A program made the position numbers and the translations under genes. The notes under the pieces are model-generated. The model did no database searches. It saw only the letters and a program-made list of their open reading frames with translations, and was not told where the DNA came from. Below, piece after piece: positions 1 to 9,449 of a stretch of DNA of 64,000 nucleotides (positions are counted from its first letter, which is position 1; the number at the start of each line of letters is the position of its first letter). Source of the stretch: Tricholoma matsutake (taxonomy: Eukaryota; Basidiomycota; Agaricomycetes; Agaricales; Tricholomataceae); contig AP026542.1 of NCBI GenBank assembly GCA_026075535.2, positions 12,152,001-12,216,000 on the forward strand, read 5' to 3'.

Positions 1-232
1 CAGGGACCGAAAATGAAGTAAATATGTGTGGGAGTAGGGTCCAACATACGCTGGGACGAAAGACCAGTCGCAACCGGTTTTTGATCGGTCCTACTATATT
101 TTTCAAAATGAAAGACCAGCAACTGGACTGAAAAAGACCGGTCCATAAATAGACTACTGGTCCGGTCCTAATTGGTCCAGTTAAGTTCAGTTTTGGTCTT
201 TTTTTCGGTCCTACAGACTGGACCTTTAAACA
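1..232. mobile_element. hAT-like terminal fragment with GGTCC subterminal repeats
   Basis: This stretch is crowded with GGTCC/GGACC words in both orientations (near 90, 137, 172, 187 and 207) and has no coding potential. It abuts a truncated LTR at about 237. Subterminal clusters of a short word next to an end are typical of hAT transposons, and a well-supported hAT at 26383-27368 has the same design with GAACC/GGTTC words. No complete terminal inverted repeat or target duplication can be shown, because the other end lies outside the window. It could also be an unrelated MITE. Confidence 0.3.
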
Positions 233-236
233 CTAA

Positions 237-560
237 CTCCAACCTGAGTTCTCTAAGAGTCTGAACTCCATTTGACTTGACCTCTAGTCTCCCTCTGAAG
301 TTCTACCATCACCTGAACTTAACCTAAGTCCCTCCGTACTCCTCCCCACATTTACCTGCACTTTCCCACTCCTACCTCCAAACCTTCGACTTGAAATTAG
401 GACACCAGATGAGGTGAAGGGCACAGCTTCTTACAAGCTGAAGCCAAGTCCTTTCCGTTTCCCCTCCCGCAGAATCTGCATTGACCCAACAAACTCCCAC
501 TATTATCACCCACAGAGTCCGATCGGATTCCGACGCGCACTCTAGGATCAGTTCTTAACA
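237..560 (+). repeat. truncated 5' LTR of gypsy copy A
   Basis: It matches the second half of the copy B LTRs and ends in the same inner sequence GATCAGTTCTTAACA. The TATA-containing first half is absent, replaced by the hAT-like sequence to its left. Confidence 0.75.
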
Positions 561-607
561 GTATTATGTATATACGAACTCACACTTCACTTGTCCCATT
601 CCCCTCT

Positions 608-1978
608 ATGACCCCTACTGAGACCCGCCAGTGCACAACAAGAAATTCCCAATGCACCAGTACTATCCCAGGGATCTCTGCAATCCAGCAATCCACCCTT
701 CCCGACCCTTGTCCTGCCACTACTTTTGGTGTCTTCCAGACCCTCAAACATATTCTGACAAATCAGCTCAGGAGCGCCTTCAATCAGTGCCAATCTCATG
801 TCCACCTGTGCCCTGCACCCATCTGCCAACCTGGAAGGTTTTCGATCAAGAACTCCCCTTCAGTACATAGGGGGCATCAACCAGCCTGAACCCTTTGGGT
901 TGGAAGATCCTGGTTAGAGGACAGACCCCCCGGTGGACCTGATGGCCCTGGGGGTGACCCCGATCCCAATGATCCTGAGGATCAACCTCACGTGGGGGAA
1001 AACCCTGACCCAGGGGATAGGTTCATAGATGTCCTTTACAACCTCTCAGAGAGTATATGCACCCTTCATCAAAATAACACACCCAAGACCGAGAAAATCA
1101 AAGTTCGCAACCCCAACACTTTTGATGGCGCCAATCCAAAGAAACTTAGAGACTTCCTAGTCTCCTGTAACCTTCATTTCTGCAACCATCTGCACATATT
1201 TTCCTCTGATGAGAAAAAGATCATATTTATCCTTTCTTATCTTAAAGGATCAGCTCTCAGTTGGTTTGAGCCTGGTCTTAATGATCCAACAGATTCCGCA
1301 CACTGCATGTGGGACTATGAAGCTTTCCTCGCTGAGCTGGAAAGTAACTTCGGCCCGCATGACCTGGTCAGAGATGCAGAAAAAGCTCTCTCTGACTTAA
1401 CAATGAAGAAAGGTGGTTGTATCACAAAATATAATGTTGACTTCTGGGAATTAGCTTCTAGGGTCAGTTGGAATGAAGCAGCCCTTCATGACCGCTATTT
1501 CTGTGGTCTTCCGCTCTGGCTTTGCATAGAAGTTCTCCGGGGTGGTAAACCCAACACTCTTGCAGAACTGCACTTGAAAGTGCAGGACAGCGACAACATC
1601 TACTGGATGCAAGAAGATGAATCCTGTTTCGAAACAAAGAATTCCGGTAACATCACTAACTCTGATCGGAAGGACTCTTCCAAAAGTCCTTCCCCATTGA
1701 CAAACCAAGCCTCTTCAAACTCTGCCTGCAGTAATACCTCCAACCAGCAGTCTTCCATGACAAAGAACACTCCCCGGGACAAGCCCAAGTCGTCCATCTC
1801 TGATAAGTTGGGGAAGAACGGCAAGCTTACTGGGGAGGAACGAGAACGTCGCATGAGAGAACAACTTTGTCTCTACTGCAGTGAGGAAGGGCACATAGCA
1901 GGAAACTGCCCAAAATCCAAAGCTGCAAAAGCCCATGCATCCATTGTCATTCCTGACACTACAGACTCGGAAAAATAG
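608..1978 (+). pseudogene. gag: gypsy copy A gag (capsid/nucleocapsid), broken
   Basis: Gag forms the particle that packages the element RNA. The region lines up with the copy B gag that starts at the matching ATG (37177). The open part from 992 holds a capsid-like domain (for example the residues SALSWFEPGLND) and ends with a CCHC zinc knuckle, CLYCSEEGHIAGNC, that binds nucleic acid. The N-terminal third (608-990) has lost its frame. A serine/asparagine-rich linker lies between capsid and zinc knuckle. Unlike copy B, this copy keeps CAA (Gln) where copy B has a stop just before the zinc knuckle. Confidence 0.8.
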
Positions 1979-2004
1979 TCCGCAACCCTCAGGAAACAGC
2001 CATT

Positions 2005-2553
2005 GGGGCTGGGGGTTGCATTGACCTTACCCACTTGGCTGCCTACATTCATCTCAATGCATCCGCTCTTTCCAACCCTGACTCCCTAACCATTCTTTTG
2101 ACCTTTCCTGACTCTTCCACCCCTTTCCAAACCCTTATTGACTCTGGCTCCTCCCATTGCTTCCTTGACTCCTCTTTTGTGTTGAATAACCAACTCAGCA
2201 CAGAATCCATTAACCTGATTGGATTACGACTCTTTGATGGATCTTGCAACTCCACCATAACTCAGGTCGTCAAACTTCTGTCACCTTCCCTGCCAGTGAA
2301 GTGTTCAACTTGTCATTCTATGTAACCTCACTTGACTCTTCCTGTTCCGCCATACTCGGTCATAACTGGCTGAAGCAATACAATCCGTTGATTGACTGGT
2401 CTTCAAGCCAACTCGCTTTCCACTCTGCAGATCATAGAGGTCCAGCACCCCTGATGTCACCTTTGTCCCTGAACCTTCGAGTAGAAATCCTCAACTCCTC
2501 TGCACTTTCTGAACCCACCATTCCTCCTAAGTTTACACCTCCCGACATCAACA
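2005..2553 (+). pseudogene. pol: gypsy copy A protease region, frameshifted and truncated
   Basis: This is the start of pol, an aspartic protease with the active-site motif LIDSGSSHCFLD. Compared with copy B one base is missing after 2280 (copy A reads CTTCTGTCACC, copy B CTTCTGATCACC), which throws the following residues into another frame. At 2227-2229 this copy has CGA (Arg) where copy B has TGA. The reading continues in the second frame (residues GHNWLKQYNPLIDWSS) and is cut off at about 2553. Confidence 0.75.
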
Positions 2554-2672
2554 ACATGTGTGCTTAACCAGTTGAGCCACAGGAGAATTATTAGTTAGTA
2601 ATATAATGTTTATTCATGACACTCTAATTTTTTTCGAAGTAGTTAAGATCAAATTTTTTTAATTAACCACAT

Positions 2673-2930
2673 CCCTCACATTGAATGTGAGGGAGTGGGC
2701 ATGATTGTGATTATATACATAAACAAAAAATCCTCCCTCTCACAAGATGTGAGAGGGAGTTTTATTTATATACATAAAAAGCTAACCCCTTGCACCGAAT
2801 GCAAGGGGGGAGGTAAAAACATGACAAAAAAAATCCCTCCCCCACACAAAATGGGGGAGGGGGGGCACAATACTAATAAATAATCAAAAGTACAAAAAAA
2901 ATCCCTCCCCACACAAAGTGTGGGGGAGGG
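2673..2930. repeat. array of five hairpins with different but complementary arms
   Basis: Five stem-loops are spaced about 45-65 bp apart, most following an A-rich tract: arms 2673-2681/2685-2693 (CCCTCACAT), 2733-2744/2748-2759 (CTCCCTCTCACA), 2786-2794/2800-2808 (CCCCTTGCA), 2835-2844/2852-2861 (CCCTCCCCCA) and 2903-2914/2918-2930 (CCCTCCCCACAC, one extra G in the 3' arm). The arms differ between units but each pairs with its partner. Loops are 3 to 7 nt. Confidence 0.75.
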
Positions 2931-2974
2931 GGAGGGGACGTGACCCCGCTGTTGTCTGTCCTTCCACCAACGAT

Positions 2975-3280
2975 CCACCCCATGAGCAGTTGCTTGTGAG
3001 GCTGGGGGCGGGTGGTGCACTGTCGTATCCTATCCCTGCACCTGGGTGTCGTTCCACCCATGTTCCACCCCACAAGCAGTTGCTCGTGAGGCTGGAGGTG
3101 GGTGGCTTGGCATTGTTGTTGTTCCACCCATGATCCACCCCATGAGCAGTTGCTCGTGAGGCTGGGGGTGGGTGGTGTGTTGTCATTGTCTCCTGTCTCT
3201 GTGCCTGGGTGTCATTCCACCCATGTTCCACCCCACGAGCAGTTGCTCGTGAGGCTGGAGGTGGGTGGCTTGTCATTGTT
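2975..3280. repeat. tandem palindrome array, four units
   Basis: The units are about 70-95 bp. Each has an outer CCACCC ... GGGTGG pair enclosing a core such as CACGAGCA-GT-TGCTCGTG (cores at 2981-2998, 3071-3088, 3141-3158 and 3234-3251). Minus-strand open frames through this array are repetitive and not credible proteins. Confidence 0.7.
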
Positions 3281-3579
3281 TGTTGCCATCGTCCCCTGTT
3301 TGGATTTCTGTCTTTTTTTTTCTTTTTTTTGGGGTGGGGGGGAGGGGTTTGGGTGCATCAGTGTGATGTGGCATGTGTATGGGGGTTGGTGGGTGCTTAC
3401 TAGGTAGGTATCCCCCTTCTGGGGTCTCCTGGCATCCCTCTGCACCCACCTAGCCTGTGTCGACAGCCTCACATCCCATTTGAATGGGGAGGAGGGGATC
3501 AGGTGGGCATGGGTGTGGGTTGCGCATTTTTCCACTGCGCATTTTCCATTGCAGCAGGTCATCCCCAGTAGTATATAGC

Positions 3580-3648
3580 CTAAAAAGCAATAAATTAAAA
3601 TTAGTTGATTGATAAAAAGAAAAAGAAAAAAGAAAAAAACTGATCTAT
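3580..3648 (-). other. intron-like module, degenerate donor
   Basis: Read on the minus strand this A/G-rich tract becomes pyrimidine-rich, with CAACTAAT before a TTTTTAG acceptor at 3580. The donor end, next to the GGCCCAAA hairpin, has lost its GT (reads ATCAGT). It is homologous to the better-preserved modules at 8017-8080, 9969-10033 and 10099-10164. Confidence 0.4.
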
Positions 3649-3938
3649 GGCCCAAACAACAATTGCCATCATTTGGGCCCGCATTCCGTCCAGTCGGCTC
3701 ATTAGGTGGTGGTGATGGTGGCAGTGGGCATGGGAATGGTGGTGGCAGGTGTGCATGCAGTGGTGGTGGTAGAGTGGAGAGGAGGAGGAGGCAGCGTTGA
3801 CGATGGTGGTGGTGGTTGTGAGCTGGCAGTCATGTGTCACGTGTCATGCAATATGCATGTGTGCATATTCCATTAATGGCTGTAACTACACACCTTGGTT
3901 GGGTAATAAAAGTATTAGATGTATGTAGATGAATAATG

Positions 3939-3970
3939 ACTTGGTAGCTCAGTGGTTAAGCATGCTGTTA
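3939..3970 (+). repeat. tRNA-like A-box fragment
   Basis: TTGGTAGCTCAGTGGTTAAG is a good match to a tRNA D-arm / RNA polymerase III A box, but no convincing B box follows at tRNA spacing. It is probably the head of a decayed SINE rather than a tRNA gene. Confidence 0.4.
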
Positions 3971-4309
3971 TGTGTGCAGACCCAAGGTCTGTTAGGAAAC
4001 CACCCCATTACCTAATAAATTTTCATTTTTATTTTATTATGTCAAATTATGCTACATGATGCCAAATGTATGCGCATGTACGAGTGCATTGGTAACAACA
4101 ATGTACAATATATGTAACATAGTATATAAACCCTAAATATATGCCTAGGGGACCCCAGTTGTGTTCTCTTAGGTATTCCACCTACGTTTTTGGTGTGAAA
4201 GGCCTATCTCAACAAACTCACCTATTAATAACCCCTCACATCAAAACCATCAGTTCCCCCATCATGAGTGCAGATCCTGCCCCCTTCTTGTAGAGAGAAC
4301 CTGCACGGT

Positions 4310-4645
4310 CTTAGCCAGCAGATAGTGGGTGTCGCCCTAACAAGGTTGAGTGTTCAATTCTTGTTGCACGTCAAAATTTTATTTGGGAAAGCACATGCAT
4401 TCCAGTTATTCCGGTTATGCTAGTGCTGTGCATTTGGTTGATCTGACTGTTCCAGGTAAAAATGAGTCCAGGTAGATTCTGGGGATTCCAGAGGTAAAAT
4501 TGACCCTCCAGTCTGATCAGAATTATGAATTGTGAGACAAATATATGTAAATGGAATTGACCAGAATTCCGGAAATTCCAATGGGAATGGGCATTCTGAC
4601 TGGAATCCAACCAGAATAGGTGGAGGAGTGTAATGTACTTGGCTG
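4310..4645 (+). repeat. SINE-like unit with GAATTCC-type palindromic body
   Basis: A B-box-like GTTCAATTC (about 4350) is followed by a body made of short inverted words (CCAGAATTCCGG, GGAATTCC variants, 4440-4620). It ends in GGAGGAGTGTAATGTAC, which resembles the ends of the SINE-like units at 9062 and 10449 (GGGGGAGTGTAAAGAC). The A box is weak. It sits inside the tail of an LTR element whose LTR is 4974-5316. Confidence 0.4.
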
Positions 4646-4973
4646 CAGCCACAGCCCTGACCTTTGCATTCTGCCTTTATGCCATCTTCCAACCACAACC
4701 TGAACCCCCAATTACAGACATAGAATTCCCCATTCAATGACATGCAACAGAAAACCTCTCTCCCAATGACACTGCTACCTTGCTGACACCACTACCTGAG
4801 GCAGCACAAACCAGAAGAACCCAATCATGGTCAGAATTCGGACATGAGTTATTCCTCCATTGCACCCCTCGACCCCGACCCATTCATTTATCCAGACCAC
4901 ATCCAATCAGACCCTGGAGAAGGAATGAAGATATTATTTGAAGTCAGTGACTTCAGGGATAGAAAGAGGGTGA

Positions 4974-5316
4974 TGTTATGATTTTTGTTATCGTAACCCA
5001 GGATGACCAGATGTACACTGGCAAGGCTGGGTACTTTATTTTTCCTTTGCATTCAACTTGACTCATTCTGATGGGAGACACTTTGACACCTGACTCCCAC
5101 CATTTGACATACTGTGCTGCAGCATTCCTTGACATTGGATGCCTCATGCTAGGCATGAGGCTTATTGTTCTATTGTTCTTTCTATTATTACTTGACAAGG
5201 ATCTCATATTCCGATTGGATGATAGACATCTCTGAACTGTATATAAGCTACAGTAATACTGCCTGTATTCCTTAGCTTGACCTAATTCAATCAATGGTCT
5301 AAGAACTCATCTGAAC
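4974..5316 (+). repeat. LTR of an otherwise missing retroelement
   Basis: The segment starts TGTTATGATTTTTG and ends CATCTGAACA, so it has TG...CA ends with matching TGTT/AACA terminal bases. It contains a TATA-like TGTATATAAGC near 5238, and a purine-rich run (GATAGAAAGAGGGTGA) lies directly upstream, as a polypurine tract does before a 3' LTR. The 330 bp before it (4646-4973) would be the degenerate 3' end of the internal region. No partner LTR is present in the window. Confidence 0.5.
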
Positions 5317-5326
5317 ACTCGACAGC

Positions 5327-5533
5327 TCAGGAAATCCCTGACTGTGATAAACTTGAACTTGACAGTTGGAAAGCCTCCAACTGTGATTGATACATGAACA
5401 AACAGTCTACTCAGAAAGCCTCTGAGTATGGACAGCCATAACAACTTGAGGAATCACCCAAGTGAAGGCAGGAAGCCCAATACATTAGGAAAGCCTCCTA
5501 TGCAATATCAATACAGTTGGAAAGCCTCCAACT
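5327..5533. repeat. hairpin array with constant AAGCC loop and variable arms
   Basis: Hairpins follow the LTR at roughly 45-85 bp intervals. Arms 5327-5331/5337-5341 enclose loop AAATC. Arms 5362-5370/5376-5384 (ACAGTTGGA), 5408-5415/5421-5428 (TACTCAGA), 5486-5490/5496-5500 (TAGGA with TCCTA) and 5515-5521/5527-5533 (AGTTGGA) all enclose the loop AAGCC. Arms differ between units but remain complementary. No credible protein is encoded. Confidence 0.65.
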
Positions 5534-5605
5534 TCGACACACAACCCAAGACTGAGTCGAGACCTATAGTCTTAACAAAGTCACTACAAACTTGGTTTAC
5601 AAACT

Positions 5606-5946
5606 TTTGCCAATTGATTATAAACTTTTACTGACCTCTTTCAAACTTTGATTGACCTTATTTACTGACTTGTTTACAAACTGTTACTAACATAATACCA
5701 TTACAAACTTTTACTGACCTGATTACAAAAAATTGTTGACCTGATTACAAAACCTTACTGACCTCATTACAAAATTTTGTTGACCTCATTACAAAACTTT
5801 ACTGACCTTCATTACAAAAAACTGTTGACCTAATTACAAAACTTTACTGACCTCCATTACAAAAACCTGTTCACCTAATTACAAAACTTTACTGACCTCA
5901 TTACAAAACTTTATTGACCTCATTACAAACTTCTACTGATTCAAAC
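5606..5946 (+). repeat. about 22-bp minisatellite
   Basis: This is a tandem array of a unit close to GACCTCATTACAAAACTTTA, with alternating ACTTTACT and ATTTTGTT variants. Copies become more regular from about 5700 onward. No gene lies in it. Confidence 0.8.
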
Positions 5947-6139
5947 TACCAAAGAAGTCTCTTATGAATAGTTTAATTGATTATAATTATAGATATTAAA
6001 GGACAAAAAATACAAAAAAAATGGGCCTCTCCCCATCCTTGCTGCCATCTCACTTGTCTCATCTCATGGCATCTTGGACCTGCTCCTTGCCTCATCTCAG
6101 TCATGTCTCCTGGCCCTCTCACACACCCATACCTCACAT

Positions 6140-6545
6140 AGCACCTCTTTCCACCCCACAAGCAATGGCTCATGGGGGTGGTCCAGGGTGCTGTTGTGGG
6201 CCTCATTGGCATTCCACCCATGGTCCACCCCATGAGCAGTGCTCATGAGGCTGGGTGTGGGTGGTGTGTTCTGTCATTGTTGTCATCATCCCCCTCTCAT
6301 TGTTGTCCCCCCCTCTCATTGTCATCCCCACCCCCTTGTCATCTTTCACCCACTGTCACTACCCCCTCCCATTTGTCATCCCCTCTCCATTTCATCCTCA
6401 TCCCCCTGGTCATTGCCCCCCTGTTGTCATTCCCCCCTCCCCTTCCTCTTTCCCCTCCATTTCATCGTCATCATCATTGGCATTGCCTTCCTGGGTCATC
6501 ATCATCTCCCCCTCTCATCTCCCCTCCTTCTCATTTAACCTCTTC
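6140..6545. repeat. palindrome units plus CATT/CCCC low-complexity tract
   Basis: Two palindromic units of the composite repeat occur, one degraded at about 6150-6180 and one with core CATGAGCA-G-TGCTCATG at 6231-6247. They are followed by about 270 bp of imperfect CATTGTCATCCCC-type low complexity. Proline/histidine/serine-rich open frames here are artefacts of composition. Confidence 0.6.
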
Positions 6546-6559
6546 TCTTAGCAGTAGTT

Positions 6560-6838
6560 GGTACATAGAAAAGAGCAGTAATTTACAGTGCCCCACATGT
6601 CCTAGCAGACTCTGCATGGACTGTGTGGAATCCAAGCTAGCCTGTATGGAGTCCATGTAGAATCTGGGTCAATTTGATATCTTACAAGTTCCAAGCTTTT
6701 CAGACTTTATGAAAGTCATGACATGCCTACAAAATAAAGGGGTGCAGAGCAAGGATTGAACCTAAGACCTCCAAGTAAGTCATCACACAACAAACTAAAC
6801 ACATGTGATCAACCAGTTGAGCCACAGGAGAATTATTT
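6560..6838 (-). repeat. tRNA-derived SINE-like unit
   Basis: On the minus strand the head reads TGTGGCTCAACTGGTTGATC, an A box matching the tRNA D arm, and GGTTCAATCC, a B box, at about 6760. The body has CATGGACTC/GAGTCCATG-type words. The unit ends GGGGCACTGTAAA, like the plus-strand units at 9062-9345 and 10449-10800. Polymerase III-style internal promoters at tRNA-like spacing support a SINE. Confidence 0.6.
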
Positions 6839-6918
6839 GTTAGTTTATTTATGACACTCAAACTCAAACTCAAGTATTTATCTCTCAAAAATTGAACAAA
6901 TAAATTTTATTAACTGCA

Positions 6919-7145
6919 TCTCTTGTGTCTAACACAAGAGAGTATATAATACAATCAAAGAAATACAAAAAAGACCTACCTCATGCAAGATGCAAGAGGG
7001 ATGGGTATTAATCATAACTACATTACAAACTCAACTAAACTATAGATCTAGAACAAAAAACTCCCCCCAAAATGCAGGGGAGGGCTAAAAGAAAAAGAAG
7101 CAAGAGAAAAAGAAAAAAAACCCACCCCACATGCAAAATGTGGGG
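6919..7145. repeat. second array of hairpins with varied complementary arms
   Basis: Arms are 6919-6928/6932-6941 (TCTCTTGTGT, loop CTA), 6979-6987/6991-6999 (one A-A mismatch), 7061-7066/7077-7082 (CTCCCC) and 7125-7132/7138-7145 (CCCCACAT). They sit in the same relative position as the array at 2673-2930 but with different arm sequences. Confidence 0.65.
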
Positions 7146-7243
7146 GGGGGGGCTGCCATCCTGGTGAGTTGGCATCAGCGCATTCTCTTTGGGTGTTGGT
7201 CCTCACCCTCTTGTTGTGTTGTTGTTCCACCCACTATCCACCC

Positions 7244-7481
7244 CACGAGCAGTTGCTTGTGAGGCTGGAGGTGGGTGGCTTGTCATCATTGTCATTCCAC
7301 CTGTGATCCACCCCATGAGCAGTTGCTCATGAGGCTGGAGGTGTGTCATGTGTTGTCGTCTCCAGTCCCTGCGCCTGGGCATTATTCCACCCATGTTCCA
7401 CCCCATGAGCAGTTGTTCATGAGGCTGGGAGTGGGTGGCTTGTTGTCATTGTTGTTCCACCTGCAATCCACCCCATGAGCA
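7244..7481. repeat. tandem palindrome array, four units
   Basis: The cores lie at 7244-7261, 7314-7331 (a perfect CATGAGCA-GT-TGCTCATG), 7404-7421 and 7464-7481. Each is enclosed by CCACC and GGTGG, and the spacing is 60-90 bp. This matches the array at 2975-3280. Confidence 0.7.
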
Positions 7482-8016
7482 GTTGCTCGTGAGGCTGGGG
7501 GTGGGTGGTGTGGGCATGGGTTGCACATTTTTTGTCGTCGCTAGGGTTCATCAAGGGTTTTCAAGGGTTTTGAGAACTTTAAAATGATTTTGTAAATTAT
7601 GAGTTCAATTCAACAGCAAATGTTTTAATGCATTAAGAAAAAGGATAGGTAGTAACCCTGTCAAGATTGCATCCAAAGGCCAAACCCAACAGAATGTCTT
7701 CTGAACCAATACTGCCCAAAGTGTTGTACAAAACCTATGGGTTAAACACCAAGGGTTCAAAGTAATGAAAACCTTGGAGTTTGCAGGGGATAATATATTT
7801 TTTTAATTTTTAACAGCTAGAAATTATATGTTCTTGCATAATGTTACATGTGAATATTAATGCTAAGCATATGAAGAATGTCTGATAAAGATTTTGAGTT
7901 CAACAACTGATTAGAAGCAGGACATTTTTATTGGTAGCAGAAATTTGGCTATTACACTTAGGCTAAAACCCTTGGTGAACCCTAGTTGTGGCAGGTCATC
8001 CCCAGTAGTATACAAC

Positions 8017-8080
8017 CTAAAAAGCAATAAAATACAATTGGTTGATTGATAAAACAAAAAGCAAAAAAAAAAAAACTTAC
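8017..8080 (-). other. intron-like module (64 nt)
   Basis: The minus strand reads GGGCCCAA then GTAAGT (donor at 8080), a long T-rich tract, ATCAATCAACC as possible branch region and TTGCTTTTTAG (acceptor at 8017), then GTTGTATACTACTGGGG. Length and signals fit a basidiomycete spliceosomal intron. Splicing cannot be shown from sequence alone. Confidence 0.55.
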
Positions 8081-8479
8081 TTGGGCCCATTGTGTCAGCT
8101 CGGCTCATTGGGTCCCATTGCCTTGGCTTGGCTAGTTTGCTGTTTGTTGCTGTTGGTGCAAGAGGCATTGGAGGTGGGGGCTGACTGGGCAGTGGTGGTG
8201 GTGGTAGAGGGAGGTGGGAGGCAGTGTCAAGAGTGGTGGTGGTGGTCAACAAAAATGTTGATCAACAATGATTGTTCATTGTAGAGGCAGGTTCCAAAGG
8301 TAAGGAGCATATTCGTAGGCCTCTGGGCCAAAAATTCCCTTTGATCATGCGACTAGCTCTGCTATCCGCATCAAGTCTCTGGCCTCCTTTTTGCATGGTC
8401 TGGGTTTTGGTGCTAGGGGCTAGCAGATGCTGAGACACAGACCATTTATATGCAACTAGGAGGTCCCTGTGTTGCTTTC

Positions 8480-8985
8480 CTTCTGCTCCCACCTCATTGA
8501 CAAGCAACACAGGTAAGCGCCCCGCACTTTTTCACAGTTTCAGTCTCTCACACTTGCAGTAGTTGATTATCTAATGCCCACCTTAGCGATATCATCTATT
8601 CACATTGTGAGAGCTCCAACTGTTTTTTGAACAATCCTTTCAACTAGGTTCTCACTTTACAGGATTCACTGGTACTATTTTATAGCTATCACTATTGTGC
8701 CCAGTTGAATCTTAACAAGTGAGTGGTGTCCCCACCATTGCCTATCTGATCTGATTTCTCACATGGCCATGTTTCCTAGATTGATTCCAGATCGATCTAA
8801 TCTCTCCATCATTTATCAGTTTTCTTGGCCCACCCTCCACTCCCTTTTCTTTGGTACTTCTAGGATTGTAACTTAGTTAGCTACATTAGCATGTCCGCTC
8901 CCTCACCTATATATAAAAATTCAGAGTCCACCTAGGCAAACTCTGTTTTCTCTATCTCAACTTGAGTACACAGCAGAGGTGATGC
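8480..8985. other. non-coding stretch, possible LTR remnant
   Basis: No credible gene was found. A TATA-like CTATATATAAAAA occurs at about 8910, about 90 bp before a sequence shared with 10385 onward (CTTGAACTTGCATG versus CTTGAACATGCACG). It could be a solo LTR or the leader of the SINE-like unit that follows; no terminal repeats were recognised. Confidence 0.2.
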
Positions 8986-9061
8986 ATCTTGAACTTGCAT
9001 GTGAGTCACATGATTTAAATAAGTATGGTTAGATAATGCAATTGTTTGCACTTACTGACAA

Positions 9062-9345
9062 TGGCTCTGTGGTGTAGTGGTTAACTGCACTATTTATGCT
9101 TGGCAACAAGGCTTGGGGTTCAATTCTACTTTAGTACATAATTTTTCTGTAGTCAACTGAGCCTCTGCTGTGCATCCATGGACTCAACTCGGACTCCACA
9201 AATGTCCATGCAGACTCTCTAGGAGTCTGAGCAACTGCTATACAGGACATTTGAGCCAAATGAGTGGGTGCCAGTCTGAGCTAGTCTGTGCAGGGTCCAT
9301 GCAGACTGGCTCAGAATACATGGGGCACAGTAAAGACCTCGAAAA
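9062..9345 (+). repeat. tRNA-derived SINE-like unit
   Basis: The head GCTCTGTGGTGTAGTGGTTA (A box) and GGGTTCAATTC (B box, about 9117) have tRNA spacing. The body contains inverted words such as CAGACTC-TCTAG-GAGTCTG (9211-9229) and CCAGTCTG ... CAGACTGG. It ends GGGGCACAGTAAAGACCTCGA, the same end as the unit at 10449-10800. Confidence 0.6.
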
Positions 9346-9397
9346 GAGTGGTAATAAGATATAAATAAAATGAGAACAAAAAACAAAATGAACCTAT

Positions 9398-9431
9398 GGC
9401 CCAAGAGACATCTTACAACATCTCTTGGGCC
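9398..9431. repeat. GGCCCAAGAGA hairpin
   Basis: Perfect 11-bp arms at 9398-9408 and 9421-9431 enclose a 12-nt loop. A hairpin with the same arms recurs at 19385-19414. A degenerate intron-like donor lies just to its left on the minus strand. Confidence 0.7.
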
Positions 9432-9449
9432 TTTTTTGGGGTTTGTCTC

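Larger units (their letters stand above)
237..2553 (+). mobile_element. Ty3/gypsy element copy A, 5' part only
   Basis: From about 237 the sequence aligns with gypsy copy B (36432-42777) through the end of the LTR (ending TTCTTAACA at 560), the gag region and the protease. It stops aligning near 2553, where the composite hairpin repeat begins. The first half of the 5' LTR is missing, as are reverse transcriptase, RNase H, integrase and the 3' LTR. The differences from copy B are mostly C/T and G/A transitions. It is therefore a dead fragment of the same family. Confidence 0.85.
2553..3930. repeat. composite hairpin repeat, long copy 1
   Basis: This non-coding composite unit is shared with 6795-8300. 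In order it has a short tRNA-like remnant (AACCAGTTGAGCCACAGG), an AT-rich spacer, a five-hairpin array (2673-2930), four palindromic units (2981-3251), a G/T-rich stretch with a poly-pyrimidine tract (3310-3330), a conserved CATCCCCAGTAGTATA block (3560), an A/G-rich intron-like module (3580-3648 on the minus strand), a GGCCCAAA...TTTGGGCC hairpin and a GTG-rich stretch. Open frames here only reflect low complexity. No terminal repeat or target duplication is evident, so the borders are approximate. It lies exactly where gypsy copy A is cut. Confidence 0.6.
6795..8300. repeat. composite hairpin repeat, long copy 2
   Basis: It has the same order of parts as 2553-3930: tRNA-like AACCAGTTGAGCCACAGG (shared with the overlapping SINE), AT-rich spacer, hairpin array (6919-7145), palindrome array (7244-7481), CATCCCCAGTAGTATA block (7999), intron-like module (8017-8080, minus) and GTG-rich stretch ending in GTTGATCAACAATGATTG. 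About 470 bp of AT-rich sequence (7515-7985) between array and intron-like module is not present in copy 1. No protein gene is supported. Confidence 0.6.

Noticed and set aside
2673..2930. CRISPR-like array (regular hairpin repeats)
   Set aside because: There is no conserved repeat with unique spacers; here the stems vary and the spacers are AT-rich and similar. Eukaryotic context and no cas genes.
2918..3407. Overlapping open frames on both strands giving repeated PHEQLLVRL / ASRATARGV-like peptides
   Set aside because: They merely translate the palindrome array in several frames; composition and repetition argue against real proteins.
3939..3970. Possible functional tRNA gene
   Set aside because: The A box is good, but there is no B box at the right distance and no foldable acceptor stem. 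The heads at 6760-6835 and 9062-9130 likewise lack a matching acceptor stem, so they were called SINE-like.
6172..6660. Pro/His/Ser-rich open frames in three plus-strand frames
   Set aside because: The tract is CATT/CCCC low complexity, so stops are rare in all frames; there are no domains.
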